Source: Olleya namhaensis
GTDB lineage: Bacteria > Bacteroidota > Bacteroidia > Flavobacteriales > Flavobacteriaceae
Direction of reading: 5' to 3'
DNA: 64,000 nt
Assembly (NCBI RefSeq): GCF_900114005.1
Contig: NZ_FORM01000005.1
Coordinates: 186,001-250,000 of the forward strand
Shown: piece after piece, positions 16,562 through 23,266 of the stretch
Numbering within the stretch: position 1 is the stretch's first letter
Layout of the letters: each line of letters opens with the position of its first letter
Notes under the pieces: model-generated
The model's input: the letters and a program-made list of their open reading frames with translations, nothing else
Database searches by the model: none
What the model was told of the DNA's origin: nothing
Translations under genes and position numbers: made by a program

Positions 16562-17419
16562 GTGAGAAAAACAGCTACTAAATTAATCTTGATAATTATA
16601 CTTAATTTATTTACGGTAAATAATTTATGTGCTCAAAATACAAATAGACATTATGAATTTAAAATAGATAGCACTAAATTAATTTTAGGAAATATAATTA
16701 TTATAGAAATTTATACTGAATCAAATGATATAGAAGTTGAATTACCTAAAAGCAAAGCGTTTAAATTTATAGGGGTTAAGACTGATTCTACTCAACTAAC
16801 ATCAAAAATCACTAACATATCTAATACACCGAACTCAAATAGATATATTAAAATTGCGCAATTCGAAATAAAAGAAGCAGGTGAACTAAACTTTCCTTCA
16901 ATTAAAATAATCACACCAACTGTTACTTTTAAAACGGAAGAACAAAAGATAAGAGTCATGACTATTGAAGATTATAAAAATAAAAACAATAGCTTTCCCT
17001 TTATAAATAATGAAGAACATCCGGAGATTAAGAAAGGGATTCTTAGTGAATTTGTATTGACAAAAAACAAATCTTATAATCCGAAAGACACACTATTTGG
17101 TTCAATTAGAATTTATACGCGCTTTTCAAATCCAATTATACCATACGGAATTGAGAAATCAAAAAACGAATGGGATATAATCCCTATAAACAAAAAAGGA
17201 ATTTCAAATGGGTTAGTAAAAAAGAATGGAAAACTATACCAATGTTATGACATCTACTTTTTGAAAATAGCTTCACATAATAAAAAAAATGAAAGTTTTA
17301 AAAATTTTAATCTAAAGTCCATTATTAAAGTGCCTTTCGAAAAATCAAAAGGATTGCTTGCAACAATATACAGAAACTATATAATCCTGAAAATCATAAC
17401 TACCGAGCTAACGGAGTAG
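16562..17419 (+). CDS. Secreted BatD-like (oxygen-tolerance family) protein
   Basis: This 285-residue protein begins at a GTG with a clear signal peptide (about 1-24, ending near Leu-Cys-Ala-Gln). Beta-rich repeats resemble the N-terminal part of BatD-type proteins: an Ile-Glu-Ile-Tyr-Thr-Glu-Ser strand, Leu-Asn-Phe-Pro-Ser-Ile-Lys-Ile, and a second copy starting near Phe-Val-Leu-Thr-Lys-Asn-Lys. No C-terminal membrane helix is obvious, so it is shorter than full BatD and not beside other bat genes. The assignment is tentative. It is driven by repeat C and followed by a decayed fragment of the pepD 3' end. Confidence 0.55.
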   Translation: MRKTATKLILIIILNLFTVNNLCAQNTNRHYEFKIDSTKLILGNIIIIEIYTESNDIEVELPKSKAFKFIGVKTDSTQLTSKITNISNTPNSNRYIKIAQFEIKEAGELNFPSIKIITPTVTFKTEEQKIRVMTIEDYKNKNNSFPFINNEEHPEIKKGILSEFVLTKNKSYNPKDTLFGSIRIYTRFSNPIIPYGIEKSKNEWDIIPINKKGISNGLVKKNGKLYQCYDIYFLKIASHNKKNESFKNFNLKSIIKVPFEKSKGLLATIYRNYIILKIITTELTE

Positions 17420-17420
17420 A

Positions 17421-17500
17421 GATAAATCGCATAAAAAAAAGCCCTCTTGCTTTTTAGGAATCTCCTTTAATATCTCAAATACAAAAAGTGTAGTATTTTT
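17421..17500 (-). pseudogene. Decayed fragment of the pepD 3' end (copy 3)
   Basis: GATAAATCGCATAAAAAAA matches the sequence just left of the native pepD terminator. After a deletion, CTTTTTAGGAATCTC and the following 35 bases match the minus-strand 3' end of pepD (20072 onward) with several changes. One in-frame stop and altered codons show it is no longer coding. Confidence 0.75.
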
Positions 17501-17628
17501 ATACCAAAATAAATATTTTGATAAACCCTATCTTACCTCAAACCTGGATAAAGGTTGATAGTTGTTTGAATATGTAAGGTTTTTCTCTTAAATTCGTTTC
17601 AACTTAAATTTTATTAAAAAAAAACTAA

Positions 17629-18060
17629 ATGAGAAAAATACTAATTTTGACATTATTTTTAATTTTTTGTCATACTCAAACAGCACTGAGTCAAAATGAA
17701 ATAAAAATAGAGAAACCTGAAAATTCTAGACTTACAAAAGTTTTGAATGACTCAGAATTAATTGGAGAGAATAAAGATAATTATTTATCTGTAAGGATTT
17801 ATGCAATAGACAACGGTAGTACTAGTGCTGGATATGCAAGTTCTGAAGTTTCACATAATTTACTAATTGCTGTCTCAGAATTTGACGAAGAGCCTAATCA
17901 AAATCTTTTCGAAATCGGAACTTTTTATAATCCTAAATTTGTAAAATGGACCAACAAAGAGGAAAATGAAAAAGAATTTGAGATTGAATACGGTCCTAAT
18001 AGCAAACGACAAACTATAAAACTAAAAATAAATATTGAGGAACTGAAAATAGAAAAATAA
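17629..18060 (+). CDS. Secreted protein, unknown
   Basis: This 143-residue protein has a signal peptide (about 1-22, ending Ala-Leu-Ser-Gln). The beta-rich mature part includes Ser-Val-Arg-Ile-Tyr-Ala-Ile-Asp-Asn-Gly-Ser, a short Ser-Ala-Gly-Tyr-Ala-Ser-Ser segment and many acidic residues. No family recognised. The weakly conserved AAATTCGTTTCAACTT just upstream (17590s) resembles the -7 region of the local repeats. It lies between two pepD 3'-end fragments, so the whole gene behaves like one cassette. Confidence 0.6.
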   Translation: MRKILILTLFLIFCHTQTALSQNEIKIEKPENSRLTKVLNDSELIGENKDNYLSVRIYAIDNGSTSAGYASSEVSHNLLIAVSEFDEEPNQNLFEIGTFYNPKFVKWTNKEENEKEFEIEYGPNSKRQTIKLKINIEELKIEK

Positions 18061-18070
18061 AGTAAAAATA

Positions 18071-18200
18071 AAAAAAGCACAACCGTAAGATTGTGCTTTT
18101 TCTATTTTATATAATACGACTTAAAAAGATTACTTTTTAGGAATCTCCTTTAATATCTCTAATACAAAGTTCCAGTATTTTTGAGCAGACGATATCTGTG
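18071..18200 (-). pseudogene. Duplicated pepD 3' end with its terminator (copy 2)
   Basis: These 130 bases match 20010-20139 at 123 positions without gaps. They include the terminator hairpin and the last two dozen or so codons of pepD. The coding changes are mostly synonymous (only one clear amino-acid change, Lys to Gln), and the stop codon is kept. The match ends abruptly at about 18200. The hairpin at 18071-18101 also serves as terminator for the plus-strand gene ending at 18060. Confidence 0.9.
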
Positions 18201-18249
18201 TGTATTAATAACCGTTATCTTAATCTTTAATTTGATACAGCATTAATTG

Positions 18250-18337
18250 CCTATTTGACTTTGTCATTTTTTTCAACTAACTTCGTTTAACTTCGAATAT
18301 AATTCATTAAAACGGAATCATATTCGCTATACGTTGG
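18250..18337 (+). repeat. Promoter-bearing repeat, copy D
   Basis: It is 86/88 identical to copy C. The leader hairpin CGAATATAATTC with GAATCATATTCG is slightly better paired than in C. Outside it, ATTAATTGCC (18242-18251) and GGCATTAAT (18336-18344) form a terminal inverted repeat different in sequence from that of copy C. Confidence 0.85.
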
Positions 18338-18367
18338 CATTAATTATGAAGAACTTTTAATCAAGAT

Positions 18368-18835
18368 TTGGAAACAACTCTAAATGGACATAAACAAGTG
18401 AAATCAGATAATATTAGAAATTTAAAATTAAAGAGTTATCAAAATATTAGGGATTTTAAAATTGAACTTCTTGAAAAATTGAAATTGTATAATCGTAAAA
18501 AAGACTGTACAAACGAGTTTTACGAAATACTTGAGAACTACTTAAATAGAAATAGAGGGACAAAATTTGAGATTGCAATAAATAAGACAAAATTATCTGA
18601 AAAAATTTACACTAGGAATTTAAGAGAACTAACCAAACAAGATATTCCAAAAAATTATCCTCATAACGCTTCGAATATGGAAAAACAGGCGTACTATAAT
18701 CAAATAAGCGGAGAAAAATATGCGTTGTGCGAAAAACAAGCTAAAACTCAAACGGAAAAAGAATTTAATGATTTTATTAAGGAACTGGACAAAATCAACG
18801 GATTTGAGAATTTTGAAATTGTTTTGGAAAAATAA
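18368..18835 (+). CDS. Lys/Glu-rich helical protein, unknown; start region possibly frameshifted
   Basis: This 155-residue protein is charged and helical throughout, rich in Lys, Glu and Asn, with no signal peptide or membrane helix. I know no family. The open frame has only a TTG start at 18368. However, an ATG at 18346 in another frame, after a good leader, would join this frame exactly if the TTTT at 18355-18358 had one T fewer, giving Met-Lys-Asn-Phe-Asn-Gln-Asp-Leu-Glu. So either a recent one-base insertion has damaged the start or the TTG is used. It lies just downstream of promoter repeat D and 3 bases before the next gene. Confidence 0.5.
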   Translation: METTLNGHKQVKSDNIRNLKLKSYQNIRDFKIELLEKLKLYNRKKDCTNEFYEILENYLNRNRGTKFEIAINKTKLSEKIYTRNLRELTKQDIPKNYPHNASNMEKQAYYNQISGEKYALCEKQAKTQTEKEFNDFIKELDKINGFENFEIVLEK

Positions 18836-18838
18836 CTA

Positions 18839-19075
18839 ATGCCAACAATGTGTAAAAATAATTGGAATTGGCTCAATTATACAGATTCCTCCGGAAGTGA
18901 ATTAGAAGGCTGTCTATTTTACATGAGTTTAGTTGAACTTGATGAAGCTGAAGAGTTTGAAAATGAAATCACAAATGATGACAGAAACGGATTCTTATTT
19001 GACGAATATAATATACTTATCAATAATTTACGTCCAAACCAAACACTTTTTGACCATTCCAAATGTGATAATTAA
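18839..19075 (+). CDS. Small acidic protein, unknown
   Basis: This 78-residue soluble protein has Trp-Asn-Trp-Leu-Asn-Tyr near the N-terminus and a Leu-Asp-Glu-Ala-Glu-Glu-Phe-Glu acidic helix. The fold is unknown and no family is recognised. A second Met at residue 4 is an alternative start. It begins 3 bases after the preceding stop and 11 bases before the next gene, so the three genes 18368, 18839 and 19087 look like one transcript from repeat D. Confidence 0.5.
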   Translation: MPTMCKNNWNWLNYTDSSGSELEGCLFYMSLVELDEAEEFENEITNDDRNGFLFDEYNILINNLRPNQTLFDHSKCDN

Positions 19076-19086
19076 ATAATTTAAGC

Positions 19087-19848
19087 ATGAAAAAAATACT
19101 TTATATCATAATGTTACTTTTATCTGTAAAAAGCTTTGCGTGTAAATGTTCTACTCAAAATATTGAGAATAATTATATACAATCCGATTTTGTAGCAAAA
19201 ATAAAAATCCTAAAAAAATATCTAAATATAGAAAATAATGATTATTACAAAGTAGATATTCAAATTTTGGATTTATATAAAGGAAATTCTGTAAAATCTA
19301 TTTTTATATATGGAAACTATTTAAACCGACAAGATTCAGCATGTTGGATTTTTACTCAGATAAATGAAGATTTAGTTATTTACGCGACGAAAACAAATCA
19401 AAACTATCAATTAGAGATGTGTTCGAATATATTAAGAGTAAATAGAAAAACGAATAGCAATACAACAAATAAAAGACACCAAAAAGAGATAAAAATCTTA
19501 GAAAATTTAAAATTAAACAAAGTTGAGTTCACAAACCATATCAGATTTACTTCTGAAGATTTTCATCCCATGAGAAGAGAAAATTATGGAATTAAGTTGA
19601 AAAGAGAATTTGCAATCTTCGAATTGACTTTTAATGAAGACTTATCAGTTAAATGTGTGAAAAAAATTCAAGGATTTAGAAATAAAATTGATAGAAATAT
19701 AAAATCTTTTTTTAAAACAAGTCAATGGTCAAGTTTAAATAAAAATTATAAAAAAAATAAAATAATGAAAAACACTAAAACTTTAGTTATTATTTATTAC
19801 AAAGTAGACGAAAAAAACAATATTGGATATATAACAAATAAATTTTGA
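19087..19848 (+). CDS. Secreted protein with TIMP/NTR-like N-terminus
   Basis: This 253-residue protein has a signal peptide (about 1-18, ending Ser-Phe-Ala) immediately followed by Cys-Lys-Cys. Beta strands with Val-Ala-Lys-Ile-Lys-Ile and further Cys near Ser-Ala-Cys-Trp and Glu-Met-Cys-Ser follow. The Cys-x-Cys right after the cleavage site and strand order resemble bacterial TIMP/NTR-like proteins. The C-terminal half (about 150-253) is unassigned. If the resemblance is real, it may bind a surface protease or polymer; that is speculation. Confidence 0.55.
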   Translation: MKKILYIIMLLLSVKSFACKCSTQNIENNYIQSDFVAKIKILKKYLNIENNDYYKVDIQILDLYKGNSVKSIFIYGNYLNRQDSACWIFTQINEDLVIYATKTNQNYQLEMCSNILRVNRKTNSNTTNKRHQKEIKILENLKLNKVEFTNHIRFTSEDFHPMRRENYGIKLKREFAIFELTFNEDLSVKCVKKIQGFRNKIDRNIKSFFKTSQWSSLNKNYKKNKIMKNTKTLVIIYYKVDEKNNIGYITNKF

Positions 19849-19936
19849 AATAAAACTAACCACAACCACGTATATAAAAAATAGCAGTTAAGAGCTAAAA
19901 TTTTTGTTTATTTCTTTTCTTCTATCTTTGTTTTAA

Positions 19937-20042
19937 ACCGAAAAATAGCACCTATAAATCTGCTACTTTTCATATACAATACCGTCAAACAAACATCAAT
20001 AAATCACATAAAAAAGCACAATCCTAAGATTGTGCTTTTTTT
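19937..20042 (+). ncRNA. Possible small RNA between a promoter-like element and the pepD terminator
   Basis: TTG (19904-19906) and TATCTTTG (19923-19930, spacing 16) form a promoter-like pair. It points into about 105 bases that contain no ATG and end at the terminator hairpin at 20010-20042. A short TAGCA/TGCTA stem lies in between. It could be a small RNA or the remains of a cassette that lost its gene. Confidence 0.3.
20010..20042. terminator. Bidirectional terminator at the pepD 3' end
   Basis: The 9-bp stem AGCACAATC/GATTGTGCT has a CTAA loop, six A on the left and seven T on the right. It ends transcription from the plus side and lies 26 bases after the pepD stop on the minus strand. 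Confidence 0.85.
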
Positions 20043-20068
20043 ATTTTATATAATACGACTTAAAAAGA

Positions 20069-21529
20069 TTACTTTTTAGGAATCTCTTTTAATATCTCTA
20101 ATACAAAGTTCCAGTATTTTTTAGCAGATGATATTTGTGCACGCTCATCAGGACTATGTGCGCCTTTTATGTTTGGTCCAAAACTAATCATTTCCATATC
20201 TGGATAGTTTTGCCCTAATATACCACATTCTAAACCAGCGTGACAAGCAGCAATATGTGCTTTTTCGCCATTTAACTTTTGGTATAAATTATCTAACACT
20301 TTTAATATAGCGCTATCCATGTTTGGTGTCCATCCTGGATAATCTCCTGACAGCTCAACCTCACAACCTGTAAGCTCAAATGCTGAACGTAACGTGTTTG
20401 CTAAGTCCATTTTACTACTTTCTACAGAGCTACGTGTTAAACACCCTATTTTTACGTGACCATCCTTAACAATTACTCGTGCAATGTTATTAGATGTTTC
20501 TACCAATTCTGGAATATCTGCACTCATACGGAACACACCGTTTAAAGCAGCGTAAATAGCACGTGTTAATCCTTCTTGAACTCCAAGATCCATCATTAGT
20601 TCTGGAGTTTCTGTTTTAGAAACTTCAATTACTAAATCTGGTTCCATTGTTTTAAGTTCGGTTTTAATGCTATTACCTAACTCCTCCATTTCGCTGATAA
20701 AAGCAGCTTCGTGTACAGTGTCTATTGCAACTACTGCTCTACTTTCTCTTGGAATAGCGTTACGTAAACTTCCACCATCAATTTCCGAAATACGCAAACC
20801 AAAGTTTTCAAAACCATCAAATAATAAACGGTTCATTATTTTATTGGCATTACCTAAACCTTCGTGAATTTGCATTCCCGAATGCCCACCTTGTAAGCCT
20901 TTTACTTTTACTTCAAATCCTGTTTTAAATTCAGGTGTTTCTTCTTGCTCGTAAGTTCTTGTTGCTGTAACATCAATACCTCCTGCACAACCAACACCAA
21001 TCTCATCATCTTCTTCTGTATCTAAGTTTAATAAGATTCCGCCAGTTAATAAACCACCTTTTAATCCCATTGCACCTGTCATACCCGTTTCTTCATCAAT
21101 AGTAAACAAGGCTTCAATTGCTGGATGTGGTATATCTGTACTTTCTAAAAGTGCCATAATGGTCGCCACTCCTAATCCGTTATCTGCACCAAGCGTTGTT
21201 CCTTTTGCTTTTACCCAGTCACCTTCCACTACCATTTGGATCCCTTGTGTGTCAAAATCAAAATCTGTATCTGCATTTTTTTGGTGTACCATATCTAAAT
21301 GCGATTGCATTACAATAGTCACACGATCTTCCATACCTGCAGTTGCTGGTTTTTTGATAATCACATTTCCAACCTCATCTTCTATAACTTCTAAACCTAA
21401 ATTGGTACCAAAGTCTTTCATAAATTTAATTACGCGCTCCTCTTTTTTTGAAGGTCTTGGTACTGCGTTTAAATCTGCGAATTTATTCCATAATGCTTTT
21501 GGCTCTAAAGCTCTAACGTCTTGACTCAT
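20069..21529 (-). CDS. pepD: Aminoacyl-histidine dipeptidase PepD (M20 family)
   Basis: This 486-residue cytosolic zinc dipeptidase (Xaa-His and related peptides) starts at the ATG at 21529. The longer open frame to 21583 adds 18 residues with three Cys that fit no known start and overlap a promoter-like TACTTTTG (minus strand, 21552-21559). Metal-binding segments are intact: Ser-His-Leu-Asp-Met-Val-His, Gly-Ala-Asp-Asn-Gly-Leu-Gly, Thr-Ile-Asp-Glu-Glu-Thr-Gly and the C-terminal His-Ala-Gly-Leu-Glu-Cys-Gly. Length matches E. coli PepD. Its 3' end is the source of, or homologous to, two fragments at 17421 and 18071. Confidence 0.95.
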   Translation of the reverse strand: MSQDVRALEPKALWNKFADLNAVPRPSKKEERVIKFMKDFGTNLGLEVIEDEVGNVIIKKPATAGMEDRVTIVMQSHLDMVHQKNADTDFDFDTQGIQMVVEGDWVKAKGTTLGADNGLGVATIMALLESTDIPHPAIEALFTIDEETGMTGAMGLKGGLLTGGILLNLDTEEDDEIGVGCAGGIDVTATRTYEQEETPEFKTGFEVKVKGLQGGHSGMQIHEGLGNANKIMNRLLFDGFENFGLRISEIDGGSLRNAIPRESRAVVAIDTVHEAAFISEMEELGNSIKTELKTMEPDLVIEVSKTETPELMMDLGVQEGLTRAIYAALNGVFRMSADIPELVETSNNIARVIVKDGHVKIGCLTRSSVESSKMDLANTLRSAFELTGCEVELSGDYPGWTPNMDSAILKVLDNLYQKLNGEKAHIAACHAGLECGILGQNYPDMEMISFGPNIKGAHSPDERAQISSAKKYWNFVLEILKEIPKK

Positions 21530-21725
21530 TTGTATAGTTTTTATTGAATTACAAAAGTACAAATTGCATATGCATTTAGACACCTTTTTGGGTTAGAAAT
21601 AACATTAGGTGGAGAAACTGAATTAAGATTAAAATAATGATACTGTTTCTTAACTAATAAATAAAACAACACTACTAATTACGCCATAATGGTTCTTCTT
21701 GCCACTTAAGTTTCATAGCTAAACT

Positions 21726-21842
21726 ATTGGAAAGACTAATATAAAGCAAAAGACACACCCTGGGACGCTGTGCTTATGGGTAGCGTGGTGTGTACTGTTG
21801 TTGCAAACATACAACAATTTACTATGTTTTAAGTCTTTCAAT
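21726..21842. other. Structured intergenic element, possible terminator or small RNA
   Basis: An outer inverted repeat (21726-21737 with 21832-21842) encloses a GC-rich hairpin. ACACACC (21753-21759) and ACGCT (21765-21769) pair with AGCGT-GGTGTGT (21782-21793) with one bulge. A small GTTGT/ACAAC stem follows. On the minus strand the hairpin follows the PLD-like gene and runs into CTTTTGCTTTAT, so it may be that gene's terminator. This is the only notable content of the gap 21530-21854. Confidence 0.5.
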
Positions 21843-21854
21843 TTACCAATAGTA

Positions 21855-22760
21855 TTATTTATAAATAGTTATACACCCTCTACCGGTAGGTATTTCTTGT
21901 TTAATTTTATACTCTGACTCTAAAATCGCGTTAGTTATCAACTTAAAATCGCTAATTAAACCATCAATATCATAGGTAATCTCAGGAGCAAAATAGATAT
22001 AATAAAACCTACTATGACTTTTAGTAAATTGTAAATTAAAATTGTTTTTTAAGTTTAAATTAAGTCCCAAAATTTCCTTGATAAAATCCTCAATATTCTC
22101 GTTATTACTTTTCTTAGCTTTAACCGTATAAACAGAAGCAATCATAATATCTGAAAAAGGAATTAAATGTTTACTAAAAACATAAGACTTAGTTGTTACA
22201 AACTTAGTATCACTGTAGGTACTATTAAAACTAAATGATAATTTATCTAATTCATCTGCAGTTAAAAATTTTGTGTCATATTCGATAGTTTCATCAATAA
22301 TTTTAATAGTTTTTTTAAAACTATCTAATATTTTAATAGTCTTCTTTTGCGCCTCTTCTATTTTAACCACATATTTATTAATGAACTCAATTAACTCAAG
22401 TCTTTGTTCTGTATTTTCAGTTTTATAAGCTATATCTATGGAATTGACGTCCGAGTAATACACAATATTTTGAGAGGTTACAATAGCGTAATTATCATTT
22501 AAATACAATTTTGCATGTAGATCATTAACCAATATCAAATTGATTTCTGGGCGTTTTAAAAAACTTAAATTCTGTTTTGCATTTTTTCTAGCAATAAAAG
22601 TGATTTTTACACCTCTTAGTATTGCACGATCTATACATTTTTTCATTTTATTCCAATTTGATAACTCCACGTAAGGCGAAACCAATATTAGTTCTTTTTC
22701 TGACTCCTCTATTAAAGTCATAATTTTTGAGGCAATTTCTAATGGTGGTATAAACTTCAT
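21855..22760 (-). CDS. Phospholipase D-like domain protein
   Basis: This 301-residue protein has no signal peptide. An N-terminal PLD-like half (about 5-125) contains one HKD-type motif, His82-x-Lys84-x4-Asp89, followed by Ser-Gln-Asn instead of the usual Gly-Ser-x-x-Asn. A helical, coiled-coil-prone stretch (about 118-165) leads to a C-terminal domain (about 170-301) I cannot place. Single-HKD proteins usually work as dimers, as nucleases or phosphodiesterases. It is monocistronic with no restriction or defence gene beside it. Confidence 0.75.
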   Translation of the reverse strand: MKFIPPLEIASKIMTLIEESEKELILVSPYVELSNWNKMKKCIDRAILRGVKITFIARKNAKQNLSFLKRPEINLILVNDLHAKLYLNDNYAIVTSQNIVYYSDVNSIDIAYKTENTEQRLELIEFINKYVVKIEEAQKKTIKILDSFKKTIKIIDETIEYDTKFLTADELDKLSFSFNSTYSDTKFVTTKSYVFSKHLIPFSDIMIASVYTVKAKKSNNENIEDFIKEILGLNLNLKNNFNLQFTKSHSRFYYIYFAPEITYDIDGLISDFKLITNAILESEYKIKQEIPTGRGCITIYK

Positions 22761-23149
22761 TCTTAACTATTCTCTTCTATTTTAATTATTCTTAAAATTT
22801 CTCTACAATCACTATCTCATCCTTAACCAAACCTTACAAAAGATAACCAATAGCATCTGTTTTGGTAATTGCACCGCTAATTTGGATTTTGCAAAATATA
22901 ATCGAGATTAAAAAATACTTTATATGCTTTTAGTTTGCTTTGGTTACAACATCTTCGTTTTGTAATTTTAGATGTTTTTTTAATACTGAGGTTTGATATA
23001 ATTACATTAAAAGCGATTGTTTAATAGAGTCAATAAATGTAAAAATATAAATTGATTATGCCTTACGGATTACCGTATTATTGAATGATTTTATATAAAT
23101 AATACCGGACAGTACGTCAAACCCCTTAAAGACACCCAACTACCTCAGT

Positions 23150-23210
23150 CGCTACTCCTGATGGTAGTGGCATCCTTTTTTGCAAAAAAAGATATAACGG
23201 ACAGCAGGTA
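23150..23210 (+). other. Hairpin element of a type common between Flavobacteriaceae genes
   Basis: CTCCTG (23155-23160) pairs with CAGGTA (23205-23210). Inside, GTGGCATCCTTTTTTGC faces GCAAAAAAAGATATAACGG, forming a long A/T hairpin. I remember very similar blocks in many Flavobacterium intergenic regions, possibly an Rfam flavobacterial RNA motif; this is unverified. The rest of the gap 22761-23266 shows no gene. Confidence 0.45.
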
Positions 23211-23266
23211 GAAACCTTTTAAATAAACCTAAGTGATTGGTCCTAATTTTTAATTATTTTTGAGTC

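Noticed and set aside
12918-18337. A classical integron cassette array
   Set aside because: The ends of repeats C and D recall attC logic, but no integrase gene is visible, the GTTRRRY core is met only in copy C, and the repeats carry a promoter, which attC sites do not. Kept only as an analogy.
21530-21583. 18-residue N-terminal extension of PepD
   Set aside because: It overlaps a -7-like element and precedes the family's normal Met-Ser start.
22761-23266. Possible gene in the 506-base gap before the DUF3810 gene
   Set aside because: All frames are short and interrupted; only the hairpin block at 23150-23210 stands out.
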